NCBI GenBank assembly: GCA_905250115.1
Contig: CAJNOI010000131.1
Coordinates: forward strand, 202,035-266,034
Direction: 5' to 3'
DNA from: Adineta steineri
Taxonomy: Eukaryota; Rotifera; Eurotatoria; Adinetida; Adinetidae
Length of the DNA stretch: 64,000 bases
Position 1 is the stretch's first letter. Every line of letters begins with the position of its first letter. A model generated the notes under the pieces. It did not search any database. It saw only the letters and a program-made list of their open reading frames with translations, and was not told the origin of the DNA. A program made the position numbers and the translations under genes. This document shows, in pieces, positions 26,014 to 37,585 of the stretch.

Positions 26014-26072
26014 AGGATGAGAGTGTGGATGAGTGTTACTTTGTCATCCACACCCGCACCCACACCCACATC
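26014..26072. repeat. telomere-like foldback element
   Basis: GGATGAGAGTGTGGATGA on the left faces CATCCACACCCGCACCC on the right around a loop of about 10-15 bp. The right arm continues into three CACCCA units. Confidence 0.5.
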
Positions 26073-26937
26073 TATCGAACATGCCTTAAACATTATGCCA
26101 AGGAATGAAAAAAAACTGTAGACTTAATATTGCTGAAAGTAAGACCCAAGAAACTTTTTGTTCTTTGTTAAAACAAGCTAAGTGTTTCGTTCAAGATCAT
26201 TAAGTAGTTTTACTGAAAATAGCTTTCAAAAAGCACAAAAATATGAAGAAACTTTTTCATAATTTGAATATAAAAAAATATTGTTGAACAAAAAAAGAAT
26301 TATTTTGCATTCATAAAGGTGCAAATGGCTATTTCAATTATTGATAGCAATTGAAAAATTTAACTTTCTCAGAAAATGAGATGCTGAGGTACTATATACT
26401 TTACATATGATAAAAATTTATTTTCATATTCAAATAAACAATTTATGAAATGATTTCTTTATCAAACAATGTGCCATTTATTATTTTTTGTATACCGGAA
26501 GAATTATTTAAGACAACGCGGATGATTTTGTTGTAGTAAATAGTGTATATATAAATGGTGGTAGAATTCATCCTATTCTATTTGATAAAAAAAAAGAAGT
26601 TGAGTAAATATGACAATAATCTTGCAACAGTATACATGTTATGCATCACTAGACTGATGTTCATTACAAGTCACATTGATGAAAATCTTTGAAGAAAAAT
26701 ATTATCAATAGTAACGATATAAGCCGCACACAATTTCTTTTCGTTTAAATCCAGAAACAAAAAGCCATTATTAAGAATAGTGATATGGCTTCTTTTGATT
26801 TCAAATCGTTCCGCGAAAAGAAGCTATATCGATGATCTATAGTTAGACGTTTAAAATGCAAACATAAGGAGAAAGAAAGTACATTGACAACGAAACAAAC
26901 AAACGTTAATGCAGTTTTTCTATTCTTGCCATTCTAT

Positions 26938-26989
26938 CTTGAGGGTGTGGGTGTGGGTGAAGAAGAGTAGTCACACCTACACTCTCAAG
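26938..26989. repeat. telomere-like foldback element, canonical form
   Basis: It begins CTTGAGGGTGTGGGTG and ends CACACCTACACTCTCAAG. This gives inverted ends of about 16 bp with two full TGTGGG-type units in the left arm. At 52 bp it is among the shortest and clearest members. Confidence 0.7.
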
Positions 26990-27285
26990 AAATTACTCAT
27001 CTTTCTCCAATCATAATTGAGAAATTGATATGAATAGTTTTATTTCATATTCGGCAAAAAGCGTTTTTTTATTTTCAACTTTCAAAACACAAAAAAACAA
27101 GAGAATGACAAATCATTAAAAAAGAAAAACAATCAACATAAACTATGTTGTAACGCAAAAAATTTCAAGCGAAACAACATGCTACACAACAAGCACATAC
27201 AACAAATAAAGAAGAAATAAGCCTAAATATTTGCTAGTTAATCAAGTATCACTGACGCTTTTATGAAAACAAAAAAAGATCAGTT

Positions 27286-29004
27286 TTAACGACGAAATTG
27301 CACAAGATAACGTAAAGCTACTTGTGATTCATCATATACAATATATTCATTATAATTAAGACCATAAAAACCAACTTTAACATCTGTATTATCGATCATA
27401 TTACCAAGTGGCATACGAACACCATAATTTCGTGTAACTATATATCGTGGATCAGGTATAAGTCGACCAGTACCTTTACGACTTTGAAATTGATTTAAAT
27501 CAAGTTGTTTTGTACCACCATCATCATTATTTAAACCCATTTCTTTAATTTTACCTAAAGCAACTTCACATAATATCATAAAACAACGTTCACCACCACC
27601 ATCATTCTGTTTTACACCTGAACAATAACCAAGACTTTTTGCAAATGTATCTGCTGTATAAATTCCCTATTATACAAAACAAAATTTAATAGAATACAAA
27701 TCTAAAATTTTTTTGACATACTTTTCCAAATAAACTTCCACTTGCCATAGCAGCTAATGGTCCAACAAGAAGTCCTCTCGTAAGTATACTAATTAAATTA
27801 CGAATATTAGTACCATGCCATAATAAATAATGATTATCAAGATTCGATTTATATAAACGTTCATCCTCGTTTGGACGTGCAATTTTAAATATTTGTTCAA
27901 CTTGTATACTTGATGCACTTGCCCATATATAACGTAAAATTAATTGTGAATCAATATCATCTTTATTCATAGCTTCAAATTGACAATTTATTGATTTATA
28001 TAAATAATCTAATGGTGAAATTGATTTTAAATTAGCTTGTGCACCTAAAAGTATTTTATAGGATAATTCAAGTTCAAGTAAATCATCAAGTATTTTTTCT
28101 TGTTGTTTAAGTTGACCTTCATTATCAATAATAGGTAATTTTTCATCCGCATAACCTCATAATGGTATTATTGTATAATATTCATTTGTATATTTATAAA
28201 TCGAATCTAAAATAGTTTTAAATTGATTTTGTTGTTCACTTGTTTTCCTCGTTGTATTGCTGAAGTTAATTCTTGCTTTTTCTCAATATTATTTTTTAAT
28301 TCAATTAATAAATCACGTGCTTTTTGTAATGTGTCACGTTTTAATTGTGATACAGGCATCCATTCAATATCTAATTGTGTTTTATCAATATTTAAACGTA
28401 TAGCTTGACGATTAATTAATGTCTTAAGAAAATCTTTAAATATGGATGAATGAAGTTTGGATGATACATGTTCAGTTTGTAAACGTTCAAAATCAATGGG
28501 TACATTTGAATATTTATGTATTTCACGTTCATTTAATTTAATTAATGTATATTTTTTTGGTTTAATTTCAAATTGATTTGTATCTTTCCATGCATTACCA
28601 GTTTTTTCACGAAATACTTTTACAAATTCTTTTCGACATTCATCTAATGTTGAATATGGTGTTAACTGATATTGACCTTCAGCCTCACCAATACGTCCCC
28701 AACGTGTAAAAAGAAAATATAAATTATTTTTACTTTTATGTTTTATTATTTGCATACGATAAAAATTATATAAACCAACAATACCATAATTAACATCAGT
28801 TTTTGTTAAATGTACATCATATGGTTCGTTTTTGTCTGTTTCGATTAAAACTTCACCTGTAATACTCATACCAGATAAATGATCAACTTGATAGGTAGTA
28901 TTTTGTGTATGTGATGGATGTTTAGAAATATATTTATCAATTAATTGTTGAGCATTAAAATAAAAATCTTGAGGGTGTGTGTAATAGTTAGAATCATGCC
29001 TCAT
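27286..29004 (-). pseudogene. WGR-PARP (poly(ADP-ribose) polymerase)-like gene, disrupted
   Basis: Read on the minus strand, the 5' part encodes a WGR domain (FTRWGRIGEAEGQYQL), then the helical PARP regulatory domain, then the catalytic domain with its H-Y-E triad: His in LLWHGTN, Tyr in GIYTADTFAKSLGYC, Glu in NEYIVYDESQ. The catalytic exons join correctly across a 55-bp intron (27667-27721). The regulatory domain is broken: a frame change near 28,250, an in-frame TGA about 28,165, and a further frame change at an A7 run about 28,150. Together these prevent a continuous protein. No zinc-finger or BRCT sequence lies upstream; the 5' end stops at a telomere-like foldback. PARPs with a WGR domain act in DNA-break signalling. 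This copy is probably a pseudogene unless the lesions are assembly errors. Confidence 0.75.
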
Positions 29005-29029
29005 CTATCACCACCCACACCCTCAAGAT
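28966..29029. repeat. telomere-like foldback element at the 5' end of the PARP-like gene
   Basis: ATCTTGAGGGTGTGTG on the left and CACCCACACCCTCAAGAT on the right form near-perfect terminal inverted repeats of about 15 bp. The ATG of the longest PARP-like open frame lies inside the element, so that start is not trustworthy. Confidence 0.75.
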
Positions 29030-29030
29030 G

Positions 29031-29058
29031 CTAATATGCGCTATAGTGCATATTAGCA
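29031..29058. repeat. perfect 10-bp stem hairpin
   Basis: GCTAATATGC and GCATATTAGC are exact inverse complements around an 8-base loop. It directly follows the foldback element. Too AT-rich and isolated to assign a role. Confidence 0.5.
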
Positions 29059-29069
29059 AATGTAGTTTT

Positions 29070-29231
29070 CATTATTTACCATAAATTACAGTTGCCTAAA
29101 TTGGTCTCTAAAAAAGATCCCTAAAGTAATCCCTATTAGGTCACCAAAATATACGGTAGCGTTTCACGTATCCTCAAATAGGGATTGGATGTAGAGATTG
29201 ATTTAGGGGATTACAGTTTATGGCAAATGAT
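29070..29231. mobile_element. MITE-like element of about 160 bp
   Basis: The left end reads ATTTACCATAAATTACAG then CCTAAATTGGTCTCTA. The right end read backwards gives CATTTGCCATAAACTGTAAT then CCCCTAAATCAATCTCTA. AATCCCTATT is mirrored by AATAGGGATT further in. No convincing target-site duplication could be seen, so the ends are approximate. Confidence 0.6.
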
Positions 29232-29410
29232 AACTTTACCGTCACAAGCAGAGCACTTCTATCCGCACCGCCATTTATTCGCTTGGCTAGCAAAGTTTTT
29301 GTTTTATTTTTATCGATTGTGTTAACTAGAAAGATCAATAATCATAAGGTTTATTTATCAAATATGAATCATGATTTATAAAGTAATGGCATTATGTTTT
29401 AAACAATATT

Positions 29411-30720
29411 TCAAATCTCGTTTTTCTGGTCGATGACTTTCATTTTCTTATTCGTCGACGAAGATAATTCCTCCTTTTGATCATTTGAATTTTGACGCCG
29501 TTTTTTAGCAGGTGTTTTCTGCAATTCACTAACCAATGGTTGTCCACAACGGCAATATCCTCGATTAAATGCAGACACGCAAACCTTTTCATAGGCACCA
29601 GAAAAACGTCGAAAAAGTGGAATTTTCGTTGGCGCACGAAGAAGTGCCTGGCATGCTTGTTGAAGCTTCGATTGGTCTTTATCCTTTTTAACAGAAAATC
29701 ATAAAAAATAAATTCGATCAAAGTCACTTCGATTCTATTTTACCTTCACATATTTATTATACAGTTTTATACTTGCTTTAGCATCATCTCGAGCGATATG
29801 ACTTCCCGTGGCATTGAGATCAATTTTTAACAGCACCTCTGCTTCATGAGCTAGAGAAAAGTACCTATGAAGAGAAAACTCAGTTTATATAGTGAAATTC
29901 TTTCAAGAGTATTTGATTGCTCACTTATTACTGCCATATTTAGGATCAAACGTCCTAAATTCGTCACCCAGATCAATCAGAGTACTATAATGTACACCTT
30001 CTTGAAGTTTCATCCAATTAACATCACTCATAATCGATTGGCCAACAATCAACGTTGTTGGTGTGAAAAATGAATGTACCTACAAAACATGAACGTTAAC
30101 TAACTTCGTCTCATTGCTCCAAGATTTTCTAAGAATCAGTTGAATATCTTCGATTTTCATTTATCGCTCAACACTTGGGAATTAATATGCTCTGTCCAAA
30201 ATCTCAATATTTTGTGGAACATTATCAGTAGAATATATGTATATATACTTTCTCAAAACAATATACTAACCATATGAAGAACCATAAGAATTTAAATGGA
30301 TAAAAGACACAAGAACACAACTATTCAACTGATATTAATTACCTTTTTTATTACTTCATCGAAAGATGGTGCATGATGAAGATCTGTTTTTCGTACACCA
30401 GTGAAAGAAAACAGATCGCTGACAACAGGTTTATCTGGTTTGATTAATGAATCGAAAAGGATCTCACATCGATCATTGACAATGGCCACACTACATGGTG
30501 CTCGATCCAAATGAGAAAATCCTGTAGCTACACACTCAACATCGATTGACAATACTTGAATCGATTGATTTGAATTGAATACATTATCTTGTGACTTCTC
30601 TGAATTTTGAACTGGTTGAATAACGTCGTTCAGGTCTTCTGCAACTTGCTGATCCTTTTCTAAAGCATCGAGTTTGTTCGTTTTTACTTCAACACTGCTA
30701 TTTTCAAGTGTTGAATCCAT
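29411..30720 (-). CDS. DEDDh 3'-5' exonuclease (RNase T/DNA Pol III epsilon-type, 308 aa)
   Basis: Four exons, 30720-30343, 30079-29925, 29864-29744 and 29683-29411, join in frame (927 nt). After a Gln/Asn-rich N-terminus of about 75 residues the exonuclease motifs appear. ExoI is LSIDVECVATG (D and E). The region FSFTGVRKTDL precedes ExoII, which is SIMSDVNW (D). ExoIII is GSHIARDDAKAS (H and D). All four acidic residues and the His are present, so the enzyme should be active with two metal ions. The C-terminal exon has a Cys cluster (NRGYCRCGQP) that may bind zinc, then a basic tail (KKRRQ). The substrate cannot be told from sequence; the layout resembles small-RNA-trimming exonucleases. 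The exon 2 donor is taken as gtgagc at 29924, because the upstream GTAATA does not keep frame. Confidence 0.8.
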
Positions 30721-31194
30721 AACAGCAGATATTTTATCCTGCGTGTAGCTTTACAATGCGCGATACTAGTCTTGTTTTATCACTAAATTATCTGAGTAAA
30801 TAAATCTTTTTCGCCGTGGTCTCACAAACTAAAAAAAAATTGAGAGATTACATGACAGTAGGTAATATTAAGGGTTTAAGTGCAACTAATTCGTTGCTCA
30901 ATTAAACTGCAAGTGAAGGTAAATAGGCTTCTATAGGATGACTATGTGTACAACTCAGAACTAAGCATACTCTCAAGTTCTACACTTTCGAGTAACTGTC
31001 ATCATTCACCCATCGAAGATATAATTGAGAGACATGTGTAATATTCTCTTACAGTTAGTATCAAGTTTTTATCATCCTCTTATTCGTTCTCACCAAACAC
31101 ATCTATGACTAAAGCCAACAAGAGACAATGATAAAAAAAGACGAAAGATGAAAATGTTGATAGTATTCTTTTTCTATCGTCACTGTCCCCATGC

Positions 31195-31258
31195 CTATGA
31201 GTGTGCGAGTGTGGAATGAGTGCTAGATGAATACAGTATCAACACCCATACCCTCAAT
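31195..31258. repeat. telomere-like foldback element
   Basis: TATGAGTGTGCGAGTGTGG on the left faces CAACACCCATACCCTCAATA on the right. The right terminus is one base off the family's CCCTCAAG. Confidence 0.45.
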
Positions 31259-31861
31259 AACACAAAATCTTACTGTTTGATTTATCATATGCGTCAACTT
31301 TGCTGAATATTTCAATTATAAATTTATATGATCTATGTATAACTAATAAAATAACATCTTTTCCTTTTTCAGATGATTTAAATGTAGAACATACTAGAAT
31401 AAAATTGTTTCAATTGAATGATTTGTAAAAACTCTAATAGCTTGCGAATTTCGGATGGTATTATTTAAGTATCACTTTATGTTCTTTTCGCGGAATAATT
31501 TATTGCGTTTGTTTTTCTTTTTTTCCAATCCCAGCTACCCATTTTATTTTGAAAGAATGTTTACACATTTAAAAGAAGATATTCAAGGTCCACAACACAC
31601 AAGAAATGTTATTGCAAAGAAAGAGAAAAAGAATTCGTATGAAATCATAAAGATTTAAGTGCTGTGCAATTAAACATTGTTGATACGAAACTGTATTATT
31701 CTTAATGGAAGACAAATATGTCTTTGAAAAACAAAAAAATCTGATAAAATAGAAAGAATTATGTTGTTTGGCTAAATGTATTTTGTCGATAGTCAAATTG
31801 CGGAAATTTTTTGATAGACAGAATATTTCGTCGTGGGTATGAATGTTTCTTCTCATTCTTT

Positions 31862-31905
31862 ACGAGCCCATACACCCAGATTCACATCCACACCTTCACC
31901 CAGAA
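31862..31905. repeat. half of a telomere-like element
   Basis: Only a C-rich arm is present (CCCATACACCC, CACATCCACACC, CACCC). There is no mirrored left arm within 100 bp. Confidence 0.35.
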
Positions 31906-32907
31906 CCTTTTGATAATTCATATATCATTTCGAAATGCTCAACAAATAATTGGACTAAACAACTATAAATTTAGACGAATCATAAAAATCTAATATTGTT
32001 AATATCCTGTTATGTATCATTAAAATTATCCGAATAGAATGAGAATGAAATTTATTCAAGTATGAGTATTAATTTTGAAAAAAGGATACACATCTATTTG
32101 TAGAGCTTGATAAACTCATGTAATAGTATGTTTCTTTTTTTTCTTGTCGAACTTTACAATGAGAAAATATGATTATTTTCAGTAATGGAATTATTTATAC
32201 TCATTTAGAATAATTTTCTAAGCATTTTTTAAGAATGTTACTATGTATCGATATTTAATAATTAAATATTCATATTCAACAATAATTAATGTCATATAAA
32301 ACTCTAATGGATGTTGAGATCATCATATCTTTTTCTAATTTACTCGAACAATAATATCACAATGAATAACAAAAAATATGCAAACATAAATGTATAAATT
32401 ACAGTTAAACATAGGAAACATAAATGAGAATTTTATTAACATTCTGCCTTTGTCTAACGAAATCTTTGTATTTATTTGCACCAAATTATAAACATTATCG
32501 ATATATTCTATTCTATTATTATTCGAATCTTATCATGTTTTACATCTATTATTTTGAATTTTTATATTCAATCCTTCGCAAATAAATCGACTGTTTATTT
32601 TTGATAAAATATCTATAAAAATCGTGCTTTGAATTGATATTATAATGTGAATAAATTCAATGTTAAATGAATATTATAAATTTTCATCGATAGAGACGTC
32701 AATAATTTCTCTATTTTTAAGAAAAAAATTCTTCTCTTTTTCGTCTTTAAAAAATTTCGATTGAGTCAATTTTAATAACTATCAATTCTCAATGAAGCGA
32801 TCCGATAGATAAATTTATTTCAGAAAGTAAAATATAATTGATCGTTTATTTTACAAAAAAATAATTCGTTCCTTTAGATTGATTTATTTCAATAGAATGA
32901 ATTTTAT

Positions 32908-33220
32908 TTATTCCACACGACTTTGAATAATTTGTTCGAGTTGTGCACTTGACACATGTTCTTCCGGCCCCCAATGAACTACACCTGGAAAATTATTTGG
33001 ATCAACACGTCCTGAATTGGCTTCGATTTGGTAATTACCATTTGCCCCAATATTCGATAAAGGAGTACCTGCTGGAGGAACAATTCCTACACCAGGAACT
33101 TAATTAAAAAAAAGATATTTTTTATTATTATTTTAAAAATCAAAAATAAATCTATGAATTGTTACCTGAATCATATCCACCTGCATAACCACTGAAAACA
33201 GCATTATCGTCGTTTTCCAT
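32908..33220 (-). CDS. small two-exon protein of unknown function, copy B (81 aa)
   Basis: Exons 33220-33166 and 33098-32908 flank a 67-bp intron at the same codon position as in copy A (19893-20240). It has the same N-terminus MEND, a shorter linker, GGYDSVPGVG, PPAG-P-NI-NGNY and VHWGPE, then a Gln/Glu-rich end. It is 11 residues shorter than copy A, from one small N-terminal and one C-terminal difference. Sequence similarity continues about 600 bp upstream and about 50 bp downstream. No known domain is recognised. The acidic and polar composition suggests a soluble protein. Confidence 0.7.
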
Positions 33221-35132
33221 GTGAGTTGTTTATTAATATTGATATATAACTATGAAGATAAAAATGATCAAATGTATATATAATTTTTATTCGTTTGTGT
33301 ATATTTATATGAGATATATCTTTTCTCTTTCGTTATGCTTCATTTCACCAAAGATGAAAAATAAGAAATATTATTCAATGAAAAAAAGAACACGTGAAGC
33401 TTTTTGGGCGTAGTCTCTAATAATTCTATCATTTAATAGACGCAAAAGTTTCTTTTACAACAAGGTGAGATATATAGAAATGAGTCATATAAATTCAAAG
33501 AAATAATTTATCAAACACAGAATAGAATAATTCAAAAAGTTTATCTGTCTTCACTTTATTTCTTTTCAATATAAATTCATTAAATAATCTATTTACTTTA
33601 ACGAAATACGATAGATGTTATTTAAAGAGATTTTTTGAAACGAACAAAATTAATTGTGACTTCTGAATATTATTCTGACTATTCCTGATAAGATTTAACC
33701 TCTTGATTACGAGTTTTTTTATAAGATGAATTTTCTTTTTTTTCATTTCAAAACAACACATTGATAATCGCCAAATAGAATAGTTTTTTTTATGTTTCAC
33801 TTTGAATAGTAATACAACAAACGCTTTGATATAATTAAAAGTAAGAAAATCCTACCATCATTTGAATATTAAAATGAGCAACAAACAAACTTTGAGGGCA
33901 AATATTAAGAAAAAAAAAGCGTTTGATTTAAGATAGTTACGACATTATTAATTATTTTGATCAAAACAAATCAATTACTTTCGTAAGACATTTCATAAAA
34001 CGAATCACTTTAGGAGAAATCGTAAGACTATATTCTTTGAGTTGAAGAATAGAAGAAAAAAAATACTTCATTTCTGTGTTGTGAACATTATATTTATTTA
34101 ATTTAATCACACGATTTATTTGGAAGAAAAGAAAAAAAACTTCTGAACTAATTTTTCAAAATGGCAGTAAATCTTGTTAAATACGAAATAGTTATTATTT
34201 GTTTTGACTAGAACCATTTACAGTATATATGACAGAAGGATATAAAATCTTCATTCTCGGAAAATCTATACAACACAAATAAAACAACAGAAACAAAAAA
34301 AACATTTCAACAAGATGAGTTTGTTGCTAGTCAGAATATTTGTTTTAATTTTACTAAAACTATGATTCATCGATTAGATGTATGTGAGTGCTACTTTTGT
34401 AATGAGTTGAAAAAGAATATTTACTCATTTTTATATTCTCTAAACGTTAGCAGAAAGTAATGAGTCTTTTGCCTGATATTCACACATCAATGCTCGAATT
34501 CATAATGAGAAAAATTTGAAGGATCTAAAATATTAAAACTTTTGTCCTTGAACTCATCTTTCTCCGAAAACTTAAATAAAAATAAACTTTTAACGAAGTT
34601 TGATATTATTTGAATCCTGATTTCTACATACAAAATCTTTAATTTGTCGAAAATGCGATCCAGTTTCATTCTTAAATTGCCGTAGAATAAAAAAGATCGA
34701 AGATTTCATTTGATCTGATTTTTTTAATAGTTAATAAAAAGAAAAAAAAACAGTATTTTCCAGTACATTTAGTAGTTTTGTCAATGTTTTGTTTCTCGTG
34801 TTGCTAGAGACTCATTCTACACATCTATTCTTTTTTCTCTCTCTCTCTCTGTCGAGTATATAATGTTGAGTTTTCAGTGAGAATTTCTATCAGTGAAATG
34901 CGGAAATTAAAAAGACATTTATACGTTATAACAATATGTTTAAATATTTTTTTTCTGTCAGTTTGTATTAGAACAAATATCCCCTTTGGTATTATCTTTG
35001 AGGTAAGTTTATATATGTGCATGAACATATAAAAAGAGAGGAAATCAATAATGACCATGTAGAATTAATTCACGTTTACACGACTTATCAACAAAAATTT
35101 CTTTTTTAGGAATTTAATCGTAGAAACGTAAG
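33221..35132. other. intergenic DNA: duplicated upstream segment, then AT-rich sequence
   Basis: From 33221 to about 33,750 the DNA matches the region upstream of copy A (20241-20950), for example GATAGATGTTATTT and GATTTTTTGA blocks. The rest is AT-rich with a short CT microsatellite near 34,834-34,852. No gene seen. Confidence 0.5.
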
Positions 35133-35618
35133 ATGGAAAGAAGAGATGACGTAGATCATCGTCGTGGTTTGCGTCGATTCCACATCGAGCTCAATCTGTT
35201 CGAAACGGACTTGACTGATGCATAGACGATCACCATTCAACGATGGTCAACGCGTGTCTACATTGTCCTTCTCCTTTCCGCGATGTCCATTCTACTTTTG
35301 TACAGAGGTAATGAGGTTTTGAGGTATAGACATATTAGAGGTATAGAGATGTTAGTATTATTAATATCTCTATACCTCTAATACCTGGTTCATATCTTTC
35401 AGGAGATATGTTCCAGTGCTTTCGTTACACAAGAATGGATCGATCTACTCTTCGATGATACAACGTTCATGCGCGACGGCTAGCAATCAGTTCCAGATAT
35501 TACGGAAACTCTGCAAATTCTCACAAACGACTATCAATAACGATGGCGGACTAGACATTGCTGTTACTGATGCTAGCACACACACGATTATGAACATTCT
35601 TTTGAATACATGAACGCG
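35133..35618 (+). pseudogene. remnant of a multi-copy membrane-protein family
   Basis: An open frame from ATG 35133 reads ELNLFETDLTDA, hits an in-frame TAG (35223-35225), then continues TITIQRWSTR followed by a hydrophobic helix (VYIVLLLSAMSILLLY) up to a donor at 35308. After an acceptor at 35402 the sequence reads ICSSAFVTQEWIDLLF in one frame, then changes frame to TASNQFQILRKLCKFSQTTI. Both pieces resemble a large family of predicted rotifer proteins (one N-terminal transmembrane helix, Cys-rich ectodomain with an ICSS..W..YLF motif) as I remember it. The stop, the frame change and a missing middle part mark it as a pseudogene. Confidence 0.4.
35333..35383. repeat. 18-bp perfect hairpin in the pseudogene intron
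   Basis: TATTAGAGGTATAGAGAT and ATCTCTATACCTCTAATA are exact inverse complements separated by 15 bases. A further partial copy of the arm (GAGGTATAGACAT) lies just upstream. This may be a tiny foldback insertion. Confidence 0.6.
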
Positions 35619-36182
35619 ATGGGTATTCTGATCCAGACTTATATAATGCTGAACACTCTTGTTTGTTTTTGCTTAATGTTTTGTATATCACATATAATTG
35701 CTTGCGTTTTGCACAAAAATAAAAAAATAAAAAAATACTCCCTATTCATTATGACTATGATTTAGAATCTTTCTCATTCGAGACAAAAGCGGCAACAGAA
35801 GCAGTATTATATAGACTTGAATGTTATTTTATCTGATATAAATTTTGTTATTGTGTCTTGTACTGTGTCGTGTATGTAAGTGCAGACATTGTATTCATTT
35901 GACACTCGCATTACTCTGATTAAATAACTTGTCGTCGTTTAATCGCCTTGGGCATTTTCCAAGTAGAAAAAATTAAGACAAAAAACAACCTCTTCAAATA
36001 ACAAACTAATCTCGTCGACAAGAGTAGAATGAAAAGAAGATGTAAACAATTTTCTAATTTGCATAATATTAGATATGTAATATTAATATATCATTAGAAA
36101 AAGAAAAACGAGAGAAAAAGAAAACGAAGGTACTTTTGTCGGACAAATAAGTTCACTTGTAAAAGAGATTAAGAAAAAGTGC

Positions 36183-37247
36183 ATGGAGTCGCTGTTAGTG
36201 ACTGTGAATATTTTAAATGATATTCGTCAATATATACTCTATATTTATTATGTCATACTTATTGCCGGATTTATTGGTAATATTCTTAATATTATTGTTT
36301 TCACTCAGCTCAAATTGTTTCGAGCAAATCGTTGTGCTTTCTATTTGACTGTTGAATCTATAGTTGATATTGGCTATATTATCGTTCTTTCTACTAGTAC
36401 GATTTTACAAACAATATATGGAAATGATCCATACGGATATATATTCATTTGGTGTAGAATGAGAACAATACTGTTTCAAACATTTACACTCACATCGTTC
36501 TTCACGATATGTTTTGCGGCTTGTGATCAGTTTTTTTCGACAAGTTACCGATTGAATATGAGACAAACGTGTACAATCAAACTGACTCGATGTTTCACAT
36601 TGGGAGCTGGTTTGATTTGGTTTATTCATAGTATTATATATGGTCTTTTTCTCAATGTTAATCCGTCACTTGGATGTATCATTACGAATCCTACAATGAC
36701 ACTCTATTCATCATGGTTTTTCTATCCAGTTTTGTATGGTCCTTTGCCAATTCTTATTGCATCATTATCTAGCTTATTCGCTTTTAACAATGTTCGTCGT
36801 ATTGTTCGTCGACAAGTACCGATTGTTCGTCGTCGACTCGATCAACAAATGACAGCTATGGTATTGATGCGTGTAGTTTTTTTCGTGATATTTACATTGC
36901 CATATGCTATTTATCGTATCTATACTATCAATATTCCGAATCCACAATCGAATGTTTTGCATTATGCAATCAGACAATTACTTCAAGCATTTTTCACTTC
37001 ATGGACTGGCGTAAATTTTGCAGTACAGTTTGATTTTTATTTGATTTCTATTACATATTGTTATTTATTTATTCTATAGGTCACCTTCTATATTTTTGCC
37101 GCTTCGTCAGCACGATTTCGTCGTCAAGTGAAATATCTAATAAGAAAATATTGGCGACAATGGAAACATTGCTCTTTTTGTACTGCTCAAAATCAAGTTG
37201 GTCCTACAAATACAGCATCGGGTAATTCCGACATTGATTTGGAATGA
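36183..37247 (+). CDS. 7TM receptor, rhodopsin-like (335 aa), two exons
   Basis: Exon 36183-37022 and exon 37080-37247 join across a 57-bp intron within the seventh helix (SWTGVNFA then VTFYIFAASS). Seven hydrophobic segments are visible. TM1 holds the GN pair (GFIGNILNIIVF). At the end of TM3 the DRY position reads DQF, an atypical G-protein contact. The intracellular loop before TM6 is Arg-rich (VRRIVRRQVPIVRRRLDQQ). A basic tail of about 45 residues follows TM7. The ligand is unknown. It belongs to the large divergent receptor families seen in rotifers, often annotated as peptide-receptor-like. The next gene downstream on the same strand is a second such receptor. Confidence 0.75.
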
Positions 37248-37585
37248 AATGTATCATCGTTATGTCTGAGCCTTAACTTTGTTTTTTTCTTTTGATATTT
37301 AATTAATATTTAATCCTTGTTAATCCTATTTGCAATAAATATATATAACTAAAATTAAAATAATATTATAAAGTAGAAAAAAATGAAGTAACAGTTCTCG
37401 TGATAAGTTCTGCATTAGTTGATTAACATCAATTTTTTTCTTCTAAATAAAAGTATTCCATGGGTTACATAGTTTGATACCCTACAAAATTCATGGCAGC
37501 TGCTTTGACGTAGTTCGTGTCCTATTTAACACGCCATTGTAACAGGAGACTAAGATTAATCTGCGTAATCATATTTTAACATCTA

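Larger units (their letters stand above)
25896..27285. other. intergenic AT-rich DNA
   Basis: No gene is visible between the CAP gene and the 3' end of the PARP-like gene. Apart from two telomere-like foldbacks the sequence is AT-rich and unstructured to my reading. Confidence 0.55.
30721..32907. other. intergenic AT-rich DNA
   Basis: No supported gene. It contains one telomere-like foldback (31195-31258) and a half element. Small open frames here are short and of low complexity. Confidence 0.55.
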
